A stretch of 8,344 nt of DNA from JAMORN01 sp027063545 [NCBI: bacterium] (GTDB lineage Bacteria; JAMORN01): positions 1 to 8,344 of the forward strand of contig JAMORN010000120.1 of assembly GCA_027063545.1 (NCBI GenBank), read 5' to 3'. Position 1 is the stretch's first letter, and every line of letters starts with the position of its first letter. The notes under the pieces were generated by a model. The model did no database searches. It was given only the letters and a program-made list of their open reading frames with translations, and was not told the DNA's origin. The position numbers and the translations under genes are program-made. This document shows positions 7,330 to 8,344 of this stretch, in pieces.

Positions 7330-8344
<1,015 letters not shown>

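Overview
The window comes from a very AT-rich bacterium (by eye roughly a quarter to 30% G+C, with A/T-ending codons and AGA for arginine). Bacterial Shine-Dalgarno sites (GGAGG type) precede most genes, and the standard code works throughout (TAA and TAG stops, TGG for Trp). A membrane-anchored peptidoglycan-trimming enzyme shows that the cell has a murein wall. The class II aldolase resembles, from memory, the spirochaete type (Treponema/Brachyspira). The lineage cannot be fixed from the sequence alone: a low-GC spirochaete, a fusobacterium or an uncultured low-GC phylum would all fit.

Layout. Two transcription units diverge from a 268-bp AT-rich intergenic region (6015-6282). Leftward on the minus strand, tightly packed, run rpiB (ribose-5-phosphate isomerase B), glyA (serine hydroxymethyltransferase), a membrane-anchored L,D-transpeptidase/L,D-carboxypeptidase-like protein with a C-terminal NTF2-like domain, a 788-residue coiled-coil protein that overlaps the previous gene by one base, and the N-terminal HD hydrolase part of a RelA/SpoT homologue cut by the window edge. 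Gaps are 43, 6, -1 and 14 bases, so these five genes are probably one operon. Rightward on the plus strand run fba (class II fructose-bisphosphate aldolase, GTG start) and gap (glyceraldehyde-3-phosphate dehydrogenase, lacking only its last dozen or so residues at the window edge).

How it fits together. The right-hand pair is lower glycolysis. The first two left-hand genes are pentose-phosphate and one-carbon metabolism. The next two form the least familiar part: an envelope enzyme resembling Helicobacter Csd6, translationally coupled to a huge headless coiled-coil protein. This is reminiscent of cell-shape systems in which a filament-forming coiled-coil protein works with a peptidoglycan-trimming enzyme, but that link is inference. 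The final gene would handle (p)ppGpp turnover.

I found no rRNA, tRNA, CRISPR array, insertion sequence or convincing terminator. All intergenic stretches are under 300 bases. The only long one holds a good promoter for fba, a weaker candidate for rpiB, and short repeats.
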